Of a stretch of 64,000 bases of DNA, positions 33,173-45,400 are shown piece by piece. The first letter of the stretch is position 1; each line of letters begins with the position of its first letter. The position numbers and the translations under genes are program-made. This DNA is from Closterium sp. Naga37s-1. Lineage: Eukaryota > Streptophyta > Zygnematophyceae > Desmidiales > Closteriaceae. The DNA is taken from positions 1-64,000 of the forward strand of contig CANJKZ010000409.1 of NCBI GenBank assembly GCA_947471745.1, read 5' to 3'. The notes under the pieces are model-generated. The model saw only the letters and a list, made by a program, of their open reading frames with translations. It made no database searches and had not been told where the DNA came from.

Positions 33173-36100
33173 TGGTATTACGAGCCTAGGTTAGGAACCT
33201 AGGACCGCTAGTTCTTAAGGGCCCACCGTTCCGCTAGAAGCGCCCTCGTGCGCCCTACCTTACTCGCGCCCTCGTGCGCCTCTTTCCTAGAGCGCCCTCG
33301 TGCGCCCTCCCTCTCACGCTGCCCGTGCGCAGCCCGCTAGCCGCCCGCGAGCGGCCCGTTTTTTGAGCGCGTAGCCCGCTAGCCGCCCGCGCGCGGCCCT
33401 TTTCTCGTGCGCGCGACCCGCTAGCCGCCCGCACAGTCAACGCCGCCCACGCGCAGCCCGCCCTGGCCTCGCGCGGCCCCTAGCACAGCCCGCGAGCTGC
33501 CCGTCAACCGGCGCGCGCCGCCGCCTCGCCCTCGTAGGCCGCCGCCCGTACGTAGGCCGCCGCCAGCACGTAGGCCGCCGCCTCGCACAGCCACAGACCG
33601 CGCGCTGGCCCACCCTCCCGAGTCGCGCCGCACCGACCTGCCCGAGCCGCGCCGCGCCGTCCTGCCCGAGTCGCGCCGCCCTGACCGAGCCGCGCCGCCC
33701 TACTGTGCACCACCTGCAGCACCTGCTGCTCCTGTTACTGCTACTGCTACTACTGCTACTGCTACTACTATTCCTACTGCCACTATGGCCAGTCCTACCG
33801 TTCTCACTTTTGACGCTGAGGGCCGTCCGATTAAGTTTGACGTTTTGCTCGATGACCTGCACCTGTTCCTCCAGTTCACTGCCAAGGACGATGTTTCCCT
33901 GTTTGACCACACGTCCGGCGCCGCTCCCGCACCTGCTGCTACTGCTGACAGTGCGACTCGCTCACAGTGGCAGACCCGTGACGCTCACGCTCGCCTAGCC
34001 GTTCGCAGCCACCTGCCGTTAGATGAGCGCGAGCATTTTGGCCAGCATAAGACCGCTCAGGAGCTGTACGATGCTGTAGTTGCACGCTACTCCTCCCCTG
34101 CTACTGCTGCGATAGGCCGTCTCTCGCTGCCCTATCTCTTCCCCGATCTGTCTGCCTTTGCCACTGTAGCTGACCTCATCACTCACCTCCGTACTAGTGA
34201 TCTCCGCTACCGTGCCGCGCTTCCCCCCGATTTCCTCGCCAAGAACCCTCCCCCGATGTACCTCACACTCTACCACCTAGTCACTCGCCTCCCTGACTCT
34301 CTTCGTGCTGTCAGGGACCACTTTCTCGCCCTCTCCCCCACCGACCTCACTGTCGACCTGCTCGAGAAGGAACTCCTTGCAGCTGAGACTAGTATTGTAG
34401 CTGTAGGTGCCTCTCGTGGCGACCCTCGCACTCCCTTCTTTGAGGGATTCTCCCCCTCCCCCCTTCTCCCCTCCATTGCATCTGCTGCTGCTGTCGACTA
34501 CCTCGGTGCTGAGGGGGTCGGGGCTGCGTCTGCTCCTAGTGGGAGGCGCAAGGGCGGCAGGGGCAAGGGGGGCAAGGGTGGCGGAGGTGGCGGCGGGGGC
34601 GGCGGTGGTGGAGGGGGTGGAGGGGGCGGGGGTGGTAGCGGTGGTGGCAGTGGTGGCGGCAGTGGAGCTGGTGGCGGGCGCGGTGGAGCGGTGCAGCGCG
34701 GGGGGTTCGGCGGTGGCCAGAGGCAGCAGCAGCAGCGTCCCACCGAGACCCCGTCGCCCCAGCAGCTCCGTGAGTGGTACTCTCAGCGTGGGGGGTCTGG
34801 GGGTGGAGGTAGCTGCCCGTACGTCATCCGCACAGGTGACCGCACTGGCCAGACCTGTGGGAGGTTCCACACGGCGCAGCGCTGCTTCTTTCGTCTTGAC
34901 GACGCCTGGCGCGAGCAGTTTCCTGACGCCTCTGAGCTGCCCCGCTGGGCTGATCTACTGGAAAAGAACATTGATATCTTTGCTCTTGATTTTGATGCTA
35001 TCCTCGGTGCCATGTATGCATTGACTATTAGTGTTGAGGGTGACTGTTACCTGCGTGTACCGCCCGACCCGGGTATTGGGACCAGTGAGACTGCCGCTCT
35101 AGGTACTAGTGCGTCTGCTGCCCTAGGTCCTGGTGAGGCTGCTGCTCTAGGTGCTAGTGAGTCTGCTACTCCAGGTGCTCGTGCGTCTGCGCCTGCTGGT
35201 ACTGAGGCTACTGAGGCACTACACACCTTCACACTGGACTCGGGTGCTTCCCGCTGCTTCTTTCGTGACCGCACTGTCCTTGAGCAGCTAGCTTGGCCTG
35301 TTGCTGTCTCCCTCGCTGACCCCTCTGGGGGCCCGGTCCTTGCGACCTCCTCCACTGTCCTCCCTTGTCCTGCGGTCCCGTCCGGCACCCTGTCGGGTCT
35401 TTACCTCCCCTCGTTCTCTACGAACTTGGTGGCGGGCTCTGCTCTCCAGGACGGGGGTGTTCACCAGTTTACCCCTGCCTATGAGCGTGTGACCCACTGT
35501 ACGTGTGCTCGAACGGGTCGCCACCTGGCTACCTTCACTCGGCAGCCGGGGTCGGACCTGTACACACTGACCACTGAGTCCCCTCAGGTAGCTGCATCTG
35601 CGTCTGCGTCAGGTCAGCTGTCGGCCCCCTGCTCGTGTTGCACCCTGTCGCACCAGACCGTCCTCTGGCACCACCGCCTTGGTCACCCGTCAGTGCAGCG
35701 CCCCGTGGCATGCACTCCCGATACCTTGTCTCTGGTCTTCCCAGGACCCTGCCTCCCCTGCCACCCTCCCCTGCCCCTCCCTGCCTTCCCTGTGTCGAGG
35801 GGCGGCAGCGCGCCGCTCCTCACTCCTCCTCGTTCCCTCCCACAGAGGCTCCCCTGCAGACTCTCCACCTGGACGTGTGGGGCCCAGCCCGCGTCCGTGG
35901 ACAGGGCCACGAGCGGTACTTCCTGCTGGTCGTCGACGACTACACGCGCTACACCACGGTCTTCCCCTTGCGCACCAAGGGTGAGGTCCCTGATGTTTTG
36001 ATCCCTTGGATCCGCGATGCTCGTCTCCAGCTCCGCGAGCGGTTCCAGTCGGACTTTCCCGTCCTGCGTCTGCATTCTGACAGAGGTGGGGAGTTTTCCT

Positions 36101-36729
36101 CCGACCTCTTGGCAGCCTTCTGTGCGGAGCACGGCATCCGCCAGACGTTCACGCTTCCAGCCTCTCCGCAGCAGAATGGGGTTGCTCAGCGCCGCATTGG
36201 CTTAGTCATGGAGGTCGCTCGTACCTCCATGATCCATGCGGCTGTCCCCCATTTCCTGTGGCCGTTTGCAGTCCAGTACGCTGCGCATTAGCTCAACCTC
36301 TGGCCCCGTGTCTCCTTACCGGAGACCTCGCCCACACTGCGTTGGACGGGGAAGGTTGGCGATGCGTCGGTGTTCCGGGTCTGGGGATGTCGAGCCTTTG
36401 TCCGCGATACGTCCGCGGACAAGCTCTCCTCCCGTGCCGTTCCCTGTGTCTTCCTTGGCTTTGTCCCTGACGCGCCTGGTTGGCAGTTTTACCACCCCAC
36501 CTCGCGCCGTGTCTTCCCCTCTCAGGACGTCACTTTTGACGAGTCGGTACCCTTTTACCGTCTGTTCCCCTACCGCACTGCCCCGCTTCCCCCCCCGCCG
36601 CTCTTCCTCACCCCAGGTGTCCCTTCGGTAGACCCCCTCCCTCCCCAGGGTCCTGCTCCCTCAGGTGTTTCCCAGGTAGACCCGGTCGAGCCTGTCGAGG
36701 TAGCTGTCGACTCTGGTCCTGCGAGGGGT

Positions 36730-37380
36730 ACTGAGCCTGGGGGTGCTGAGACTGGGGGTGCTGAGCCTGGGGGTGCTGAGGCTGGGGGTGCTGAGCCTGG
36801 GTGTGCTGAGACTGGGGGTGCTGAGACTGGGGGTGCTGAGCCTGGGGGAGCTGAGGCTGGGGGTTCTGAGACTGACCGTGCTGCGCCTGGTGGCGCTCCC
36901 TCTTCACAGCAGCTGCGTGAGTGGTACTCTCAGCGTTGCAGCCTCCGGCGTGGGGCTACTGGAGCTGGGGGTTCTGCTGGAGTTGGAGCTGGTGGTGCTG
37001 CGGGTGCCGTGTCGCGACCGGAGCCTCCCTCCCCACAGCGGCTGCGTGAGTGGTACGCTCGGCGCTGCAGCCTCCGGAGCGGCGCTCCAAGCGCTGGGGT
37101 GCCGCCCGCTGGAGGCCCTGGTGCTGCTGGAGGTGCTGGAGCCTCTGGTCCTGGAGGTGCTCGTACAGGCGGTACTGGAGCTGCTGGGACTGGGGGTTCT
37201 ACTGGTGCTGGAGCTGCTGGTGGTACTGCTGGAGGTGCTGCTGGTGCTGTTGCTGCTGGAGGTGCTGCTGGTGCTGGTGCTGCTAGAGGTGCTCCTGGTG
37301 CTGGAGCTACTGCGGGAGTTGGAGCTGGAGGTGCTGGAGCTGCTGGAGCTGCTGGTGGTGTTGCGGGAGTTGTAGCTAGA
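36730..37380 (+). repeat. Tandem repeats in the integrase-RT linker of copia C
   Basis: About nine 15-bp units (GCTGAGCCTGGGGGT and variants), read as GGAEPGGAETGG, occupy 36730-36870. From 37080 on, GGTGCTGGAGCTGCTGG-type repeats are read as Gly/Ala. Two copies of an SPQQLREWYxxRCSLRxG motif (about 36900 and 37035) show segmental duplication within the linker. A similar motif, SPQQLREWYSQRGG, lies near 34755. Confidence 0.85.
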
Positions 37381-39957
37381 GACCCTGGGGCTGAGGGTGA
37401 TGGTGCTGTCTCTGCTGGTTCAGGAGGTGCTGCGCGGCCGCGGCCGTACTACGTTCCGCTCCATCAGCAGGTTCTTGGCCTCCCGCCCCCTACTGGTCCT
37501 ACTCCTCCCCTACTGAGTCCACCGCCTGTCCAGTCGCAGTCACATTTACAGCCTGCCTCTCCGCTGCCTGGTCCTTCTCCTTACGCTGGGCCGACTAGAG
37601 GTCTTACGGAGCGTCGTGAGCTTGAGTCTCGTCCTGCGTCGCCTCAGTCTCGTCCAGAGTCGCCTGTCCGCGCTGTCCGCGCTAGTCGTTGTGTTCCGCG
37701 TGAGCGTCCTCCTCCTGTCCCTGGCACTCACTATATGACTCTGCGTCCTTCCACTGCTCCCCAGCGTGTCCCTCTGCTGTCTCCTCCTGCGTCCTCTCTT
37801 CCTGACGGTCCGGACCCGGAGTCTGCCTCCCTTCAAGCTGCCAGTCCTACTGTCACGCGTCTCCTGGCCACTGTTGTCACTGACCCTTCCTTTGAGTCCA
37901 CTGCTGCGTCTGCCTTAGTTGCTGAGCTTGTCGACTTTGCTGCTCACTATCGTCTAGACTACGCCGCCAGTCTAGTTGCTGACTCTGAGTCTGTCTGTCC
38001 TCTGTCCGTCGGGGGTGAGAGTGCTCTTGGCACGGACGTCCTTGAGGACAGACAGGAGGAGTTTGAGTGCTTTGCCGCTGCTTTACCTCATCTCGTGTCC
38101 ATGCTGATTGCCCCTGAGGGAGACCCGGATGCACCAGACATCCCGACCCCGCGCTCTTACGCAGAGGCGATAGAGGGTCCCTACTCCTCTCAGTGGCAGT
38201 CAGCCATGGACGCAGAGATGGCTTCCTGGAAGTCCACAGGCACCTACGTCGACGAGGTTCCCCCGCCTGGGGCGAACATCGTCAGTGGCATGTGGATTTT
38301 CAGGGTGAAGCGGCCGCCGGGTTCTCCGCCTGTCTTCAAGGCGCGTTACGTTGCACGAGGCTTCAGTCAGCGACAGGGAGTTGACTTCTTCCAGACCTTC
38401 TCCCCTACCCCGAAGATGACCACTCGTCGGGTTCTGCTGCACCTCGCCGCTCAGCGTGACTACGAGCTCCACTCTCTTGACTTCAGCACTGCTTTCCTAC
38501 AGGGCAGCCTGCACGAGGATATCTGGCTGCGCCGCCCACCTGGCTTCACTGGGTCGTTTCCTCTTGGTAGCCAGTGGAGCCTCCGGCGGCCAGTCTACGG
38601 TCTCCGCCAGGCACCCCGTGAGTGGCACGACACACTGAGGACTACTCTTGCTGCTCTTGGGTTCGCTCCTTCTACTGCTGACCCGTCGCTGTTTCTACGC
38701 ACCGACACCACTCTGCCGCCGTTCTACGTTCTCGTGTACGTGGACGACTTGGTCTTTGCTACTGCTGACACTGAGGCACTCGCCCACGTGAAGTCGGAGC
38801 TGCAGAAGAGACACACGTGCACAGACCTGGGTGAGCTGACAAGCTATCTTGGCTTGCGGATCACCCGGGACAGAGCACAGCGCACCATTACCTTGACCCA
38901 GTCACACATGGTGCAGCAGGTCCTTCAGCGCTTCCGCTTCACGTACTCCTCGCCACAGTCCACTCCTCTGCCTACCGGTCACTCGCTCTCAGCTCCACCT
39001 TCGGACGAGTCCGTAGAGCCGAGTGGCCCGTATCCAGAGCTTATGGGCTGCCTCATGTACCTGATGACCTGCACTCGACCTGACCTAGCCTACCCTCTTA
39101 GCATCCTAGCACGCTATGTCGCTCCTGGCCGACACAGGAAGGAGCACATGGATGCTGCTAAGAGGGTGTTGCGCTACTTGTGCAGTACGTCGGGCATGGG
39201 GCTCGTGCTTGGAGGACGGGCTCGAGTTGTCCTCACTGGTCACGCAGACGCTTCTTGGGCTGACGACTTGGCTACGCAGCGGTCGTCACAGGGTTACACC
39301 TTCAGCCTTGGCTCCGGCTCTGTTTCTTGGCGGTCTACCCGCTCGTCTTCTGTTCTCAGCTCCAGTTGTGAGGCTGAGATCTACGCAGGGGCCATGGCTG
39401 CACAGGAGTTACGCTGACTCACCTACCTGCTGACCGACCTTGGAGAGCCGCCTCGTTCTCCTCCAGTGCTGTACGTCGACAACAAGGCCATGATTGCCTT
39501 GTGTCAGGAGCACAGACTGGAGCACAGAACGAAGCACATCGCTCTGCGCTACTTCCTTGCTCGAGAGTTGCCGCAGCGTGGTCAGCTTCGTCTTGCTTAC
39601 GTGGCCACTCGGGCCAACGCTGTTGATGTGTTCACCAAGGCGCTTCAGCCTTGTGATCATCAGCGTTTCTGTACTGTTCTAGGCCTTGTGCCTACTGTGC
39701 CTCACTTGCTTACTTCCTGACTCTGCTTGTACTGTGATCCTTATATATGTCTACCTGCATGTTTACACTTGCTAGGTTGTGATCACTGTATTTCTTGTTG
39801 TATTATCAACCTCCATGTGAACTGGTCTTGTGACCGCTTGCTTGTGCTCGGAATTTTTGTGGTATCCTTGAGATCCACCCTGAGCTGTGCTTTGCTTTGC
39901 TTTGTTTTGACTGGTCTTGTGACCATCTGGTTGTCTCCCACTTAGCCTATGGGGGTG

Positions 39958-40084
39958 TGTCAAACATTATATATGTTTCTATTCCGTAGGCTATAGTGGG
40001 TTTAGCCTTAGGGGGTACTACATTCTAGGTTTTCCTACTTGTACTCGCAATGTTGTTAGTTCAATCACTTCTCTCATTCTGACA
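39958..40084 (+). repeat. 3' LTR of copia C
   Basis: 127 bp, 3 mismatches to the 5' LTR, preceded by a G5 polypurine tract and followed by the CGAAC target copy. Confidence 0.95.
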
Positions 40085-41589
40085 CGAACTACTAGGAGTG
40101 ATCGTAGCTTTGCCTAGTTCCTTGGTGCTTGCACAATCACAGGAGAAATCGGCAAGAGTTTCCACTAGCAAAGTCGAAATTACAGAATGGTCAAAAAAGC
40201 AATTACAACAATGACTGCATCAGGCACTTAGCAGTTCTGCAGCTAGCCTGGTCGACCGACAGCACAGCATGGTCGACCGCCTGCCAGCGTTGCATAGAGG
40301 AGCTGCGCCAGCACTGCAGAAAGGTGACCTGCCAACACTGCAGGTCGACGGCGTGCCAACGCTGCAGCAAAGCGGCTGTCCAGCGTTGCCCCGTAGAAGA
40401 CAGCAATGCGCACGCTAGCAGGTGCGCGCAGACGATTGGCCCGACTTGCACCGTTGTGCATCCGTCGGCTGTTGTCTGCGCCTGACGAGCCACATCGACT
40501 TTGGGCCCAAAGTCGCCTTCGTCACCGCAACCTCGACGACGTTCGCGTGCCTCCGCAGAACTCGCCGAGCATGTTACTTGGTCGACCTGGTCGACTATCA
40601 AGTGCTCTGGTCGACCACCAAGTGCCCCTGGTCGACCACAGCTCCCGTCAAGCTACCCTCTGGTCGACGGGCCCCTCCGTCGACCAGCATTGTCAGCTGT
40701 TGTTGCCGAGCTCCCCTCGTCGACCGCTGCTCCCATGTCAGGTCGACGGACTACTCCGTCGACCTCCCGGTCGAACTGCTCCTCCTGGTCGACGGCCCAC
40801 CCGTCGCCCAGCTCAGTCAGCTGCAGCTGTCGAGCTCCCTGGTCGACAGCAACACCACAGAGGTCCCCTGCAGCTCGACGAAGCCCGTCGAGCAGATCTC
40901 CCATTGTGAACAGTCGGCTGCTTCTCCCGTACATCTGACCAAGTCGTCGGCATTGCCCAAGCGAGGGCGGGGCCAACACTCCATTCCCGTTAACACTCCC
41001 CTGCCGCGCTCACGCTTGGGCCTCCAGCCCACACGGCAGTACTCCACGTAGAAAACGCGTCCTCGGCATGCACCCCACATACAGCACGCCGTCACCGCAC
41101 CAGCCGTGCAGAAAGGCACGGCACCTACTGCTGCACATCATCGTCGCCGTCGCCGACGTCGGCCAGACGAACTTGGTCGGGATGTACTTCAGCACGAACT
41201 TCCCGCGCCTCACCATGTGCTGCAGCCAGGCATAGCGTCACTCCATGTGCTTGAGGTTGCCCGTCAGCCCAAGCCCTCAGCGACTGTGATTGCCGACTTG
41301 TTGTCCACACGGAGGACAGTCGGCTTCCCAGCATCGAGCTGCTTGAACTCTGCAAGGAGGAAGCGAAGTCTCCTTGCCGGCGTCCGTGGCCGCGACGTAC
41401 TCCGAATCGGTCGAGGAGAGCGTCGCGCACTTAATGCGCTGGCTCGACCAATAGACCGCAACCCCTCCGAAGACGAACACGTTGCCGCCCGTGCTCGTCC
41501 GGTTCTGCTTGTCGCCCGCGTCATCGGCATCCACGTAGCCAATCAGCTCCAGCCTGCCCCCAGCTGCACCTCCTCTCCTCATCCCTCAC

Positions 41590-41747
41590 TCACCTCCTCC
41601 TTTGTTCTTATCTCCTCTCCTCTCTCTCTCTCTCTCTCTCGCCTCCTCCTCCTCACTCACCTCTCAGCCGTCTTCCACTACGCCTGCTATACCCGTTCAG
41701 GGGGTGTGACTTCCTCTAGCTATGTGCTACAGGCAGTTAAGGGGGTG
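41590..41747. repeat. CT-rich simple sequence
   Basis: A pyrimidine-rich stretch with (CT)n at 41618-41640 and CTCCTC repeats between the B2 remnant and the next LTR. The end of this segment (AAGGGGGTG before 41748) resembles a polypurine tract of a lost plus-strand element. Confidence 0.7.
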
Positions 41748-42006
41748 TGTCGCGATATATAATTTATATATATTCATAACTGCCTGTAGCTTAAGCTTTA
41801 GTGTAGTTATGTTACCTTGCTGTTGGTGGTGCACCTTTTGCATGCTTGACTTGCATATTTGTACCTGCCGAACTATAGTGAAACTTACTTTGTTTGGTGA
41901 ATGCTCTCGACCCTTGTTCTCGCCACCCTTGTCACCCGCTTGGCCTAGGTTTCTAAGCCTAGGCCCTTAGTTAAACCCGGCGCCTAGTTAAGTTCGTTTC
42001 GTAACA
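41748..42006 (+). repeat. Isolated LTR K
   Basis: A 259-bp segment starting TGTCGCGATATATAAT and ending CGTTTCGTAACA, i.e. TG...CA. It is preceded by a G5 polypurine-like tract, which marks it as a 3' LTR, but no coding part of its element lies upstream. It contains a TATATAA-rich stretch near its start and a CCTAGG-rich end. Confidence 0.6.
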
Positions 42007-42090
42007 CGGGCTGCAGGGCAGAAAACATTTTACGGGCAGGGCAGGGCAAAACGTTTGGTGGGCCCTAGGAACGATCATGCTCTAATACCA

Positions 42091-42229
42091 TGTTGAGAAA
42101 TGAAAGCAAGAATGGTGAATGACTAGCAATAGGGAGATACAAGTGTGAAACCCTTACTGGGGTTGTACTCTATACTGAGCACCTCACTGTAGCCTAGCAG
42201 AACTAAGCACATAAAAATATGTTTTGACA
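42091..42229 (-). repeat. Isolated copia-type 5' LTR (L) with primer site
   Basis: 139 bp. On the minus strand it begins TGTCAAAACATATT and ends TTTCTCAACA, followed at once by TGGTATTAGAGC (42078-42090), a clear tRNA-Met primer site. Only about 80 bp of leader remain beyond it. It abuts or interrupts the 3' end of gypsy element D. Confidence 0.75.
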
Positions 42230-42240
42230 CCTAAATTTGA

Positions 42241-42425
42241 AACGTCAGCCCTGGAGGTAACATTGGGGCTACGAGGCTGGGTACAGGTTTGGCGATCGAG
42301 AAATCCGAAGGCTACGCGGGGCAGCCTCGGATGCGTAGGTGTCGGCCGAAACGTGCGAAGTCTGAAATGTCGGGGTTGTACACGTAGCAGTCAACCCCGG
42401 TAGGGAAAAGGGTAAATTCCTTACA
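42241..42425 (-). repeat. 3' LTR of gypsy D, incomplete
   Basis: Matches the outer half of the 5' LTR (GGGGCTACGAG, CTCGGATGC-TAGGTGTCGGCCGAAACGTG and the CGTAGCAGTCAACCCCGGTA block). The inner half is not found; the isolated copia LTR lies there. Confidence 0.8.
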
Positions 42426-45400
42426 CTACCCTCCCCCCCCCCCCCACCCCCCCCCCCCCCCTCTCTAAGAAAGGTGTTCAATATCCTCAACTCGCTTGCG
42501 GGCGAGGTAATCACCAAGAAGTGGAGACGTTTCAAGCGAGGTGGATGGCACCCAAGTGTCGTTCTCACTTGTGCGATCGGTCCAACGGACTAGAAAGTCC
42601 ACGTAGCGGCCGGAGGCGTCGAGGCGAACACGATGCACCAAAAGTTTTGACCGGTCGAGTGTCGGTTCCGGGACAGGCCGAGCTGTCGGGGCGGCGTTCT
42701 GGCGTGCGATGTCTGTCGTGGCAGGCATGAACTTGCGAAGGCGTCATGTACACGCCAGTCTTTGGGTAGCAGCAGCTTCGTGGATGATACGAAATGGCCC
42801 ACAAAATCGTGGACGTAACTTGGACGAGCCGGGCAGGCGTACCTACGGTAGTACTAGTTGCCTTGCTATCATGGTAATCTCCCGTCGCTGAAGATCCGTG
42901 TATTTTCGGGCACTAATGTTGGCCTTGAGAATTGCGTCTGCTGCTTTCTCGCGGATCTCCTGGAGTTCTGTTACAAAACTTTGTGACCACAGGACCGGGT
43001 TGTCGAGTGTAGTCGTGGTTGGCACCACCGAGTCCATCCCGTAATTCAGGAAGAATGGGGAGTGATTAGTCGTGCTGGACGATGCGTTGTTGAACGCGAA
43101 CTCCAGCATGGCGAGCAAAGTTTCCCAGCGAGTAGGGTCGAGGCAGTTTGTCCTAGTCAGCTGCTCCATCGTCTGATTAGTCCGCTCGGTCTGGCCGTCG
43201 GTTTGCGGGTGGTATGCCGACGAGAACTGTAGTTTCGTGCCGTACTGCGCCCATGTCTCTTTCCAAAATTTCGAAGTGAACTTCGGATCCCTGTCTCCGA
43301 CAATCGCAGACGGGATGCCATGCAGTCGCACAACGGTCGAGATGAAAAGGCGAGCAGTTTCCACGTCTGTGATTGTCGTGCGACATGGTGCGAAGTGCGC
43401 CATTTTCATAAGGCGATCGACGACGATGAGCACCGCGTTGTTGCCAGACGGGCCAGCTGGCAGCCCCGTGACGAAATTCATCGTCACTTGTTGCCACGGT
43501 CGTTCGGGTGGCTCCAGGGGTTGCAGCAATCCAGCTGGCCGCTGCCGTTTCGATTTCGTGGCTTGGCACACTCTGCACGAGGACACATAACGATGCACGT
43601 CGTTAGAAGAACCAGGCCAATAATATTGACGGTGCAGCAGTTTCTGGGTTTTATCAACCCCGAAATGTCCGGAGAGGTTGGAATAGTGGACCTCCTGGAT
43701 AAGGAGTTCATGTAGCAGTCGGTAAGCGGGAACCCAAATCCGGTCAGTTTTGGCCTTTATGTAATAGTTCCCATTCTGCGTTGTCGCATGCTGGTGATTC
43801 CCAGTCGTGAAGAAAGGGTCCGTAGTGTATCCGTGGGTGAATAGTCTCGTAAGTAGCGGGTTCGAGTGGGTGATGAGTACTGCAGCGGATTGAACTGTTG
43901 GGCGGGTAAGGGCGTCGGCGATGTTATTCGCCCCTTTCTTGAACGTGATGCGGTAGGTAAAATGGCTCTCCTTGTTATCGAGCCACCGAATTTGTCGAGG
44001 ATTGAGGTTGGGCTGAGGTCGCAAGTACTGTAGGGACTTGTGGTCCGTGCGAACAGTGGCGTTGGCGCCCGTCAAGTGGCAGCGCCACAGTTTGAACGCG
44101 TGTATAATCGCGAGCATCTCCTTGTTATGTATCGGGTAGTTGCGCTCGGTTGATTGCAGCTTGCGTGATTCGTAGGCGATCGGCTGCAGCCCGTTCCCGA
44201 AATCCTGAAGGAGTACAGCTCCGATGGCGAAATCTGAGGCGTCGGTGACAACTTCGAACGGCTTCGATGGGTCGGCGATGCGCAAAACCGGAGGGGGCAC
44301 GAGAAAATTCTTCAACTCCTGAAAAGCCGCCTCAGCCTCCTCCCTCCACACAAAGTTTGTGTCCTTGTGCAGCAGGTCGGTCAGTGGGCCGGTGATCCCC
44401 GCCATATTCGGGATAAACCACCGGACGTAATTCACGAACCCCATAAAACTCTGAAGTTCTGTGACATTAGTCGGGGACTTCCATGCCGGGTCGATTTTAA
44501 TGCCGTCACGGGAGATAACGTGCCCCGGAAACTCCAACTCCTGCTTAGAAAACTCGCACTTAGAGACCTTGGTGATGAGGCGGTTGTCGTGTAGCTGCTT
44601 AAACACTACGTCGAGGTATCAGAGGTCTTCTTTGCGTGTCCTGCTAAAAATCAAAATATCGTCCAAGTAGACGAAAACGCACTTGTCGAGAAGATCGCAA
44701 AAAACCCTGTTCATGGTCAGTTGAAATGTTGAAGGCACATTTGTGAGGCCGAACTGCATAACTGTGAACTCGTAGCTTTCGTAGTGGGTTCGAAACGTGG
44801 TCTTGTGACAGTCGTCGGCGAAGACCCGAATCTGGTGGTAACCGCCACTCAAGTCGATTTTCGAAAAGTAGCGAGCGCCGCGAAGTTGATAAAGAACGTC
44901 GTCGGTGCGTGGGATGGGATAACTAGACTTGATAGTAACTCGGTTGAGTGCGCGATAGACGATACACATGCGAAGCCCGCTATCATTATTTTCGGTGTAA
45001 ACAGGATCGTGGCCGCGAACGGAGATGTACTGGGTCGAATAAATCGCTTCTCTAGCAGGCCATCAATTTGGCTTCGCAGTTCCTCGACTTCTAGTTGGGT
45101 CAACCGCCACTGTGTACGAACAGTCGGTTGCGCGCCAGGCTCCAGTTGGATTTTGTGGTCCTCGGGGCGTTCGGGTGGTAGTCCAAGTGGCAGATCGTCG
45201 GGGAAGATGTCGGGGTATTGTCGAATCAGCTCCGCTAAATCAGGCGCTACAGCTGCACACAGCTTCTCGATGTCCTGTACGTCGGTGTTGGTTGCCAACT
45301 CGCGCAAGCACACAGCGAACAGTTGCGCGCCTCGGTTGAAAGTGGCGAGCTATAGTGATAGCTTTGACGCACGGGGCTTGGATGTAGTCAGGTGTCCATG

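Larger units (their letters stand above)
33046..40084 (+). mobile_element. Ty1/copia element C, nearly whole, young
   Basis: A 7039-bp plus-strand copia element with two 127-bp LTRs (33046-33172 and 39958-40084) that differ at 3 positions, about 2.4 percent. CGAAC flanks both ends (33041-33045 and 40085-40089), and the uninterrupted target is seen in B1 at about 18170. Next to the 5' LTR is the primer site TGGTATTACGAGCC; before the 3' LTR is the polypurine tract CCTATGGGGGTG. Parts: GC-rich leader (33173-33784), gag (from ATG 33785) with a Gly-rich stretch and a zinc-knuckle-like Cys/His block (to about 35040), protease with TFTLDSGASRCFF (about 35227), integrase with WHHRLGHPS and LHSDRGGEF (35660-36480), a long repetitive Pro/Gly/Ala linker (36600-38100), reverse transcriptase with YVDDLVFA (38170-38900) and RNase H (39220-39665). 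About three breaks are seen. It is nested in the LTR of B2. Confidence 0.95.
32991..41590 (-). mobile_element. Ty1/copia element B2, 3' part, split by element C
   Basis: Minus-strand partner of the B1 family. The parts present are a 3' LTR (32991-33045 plus 40090-40995, interrupted by element C with its duplicated target), a polypurine tract just inside it (about 40996-41006), and RNase H (about 41125-41582; LIGYVDADDAGD, WSSQRIKCATLSSTDSEYVAA). Everything upstream of RNase H is missing, and CT-rich simple sequence takes over at about 41590. It is an old remnant. Confidence 0.85.
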
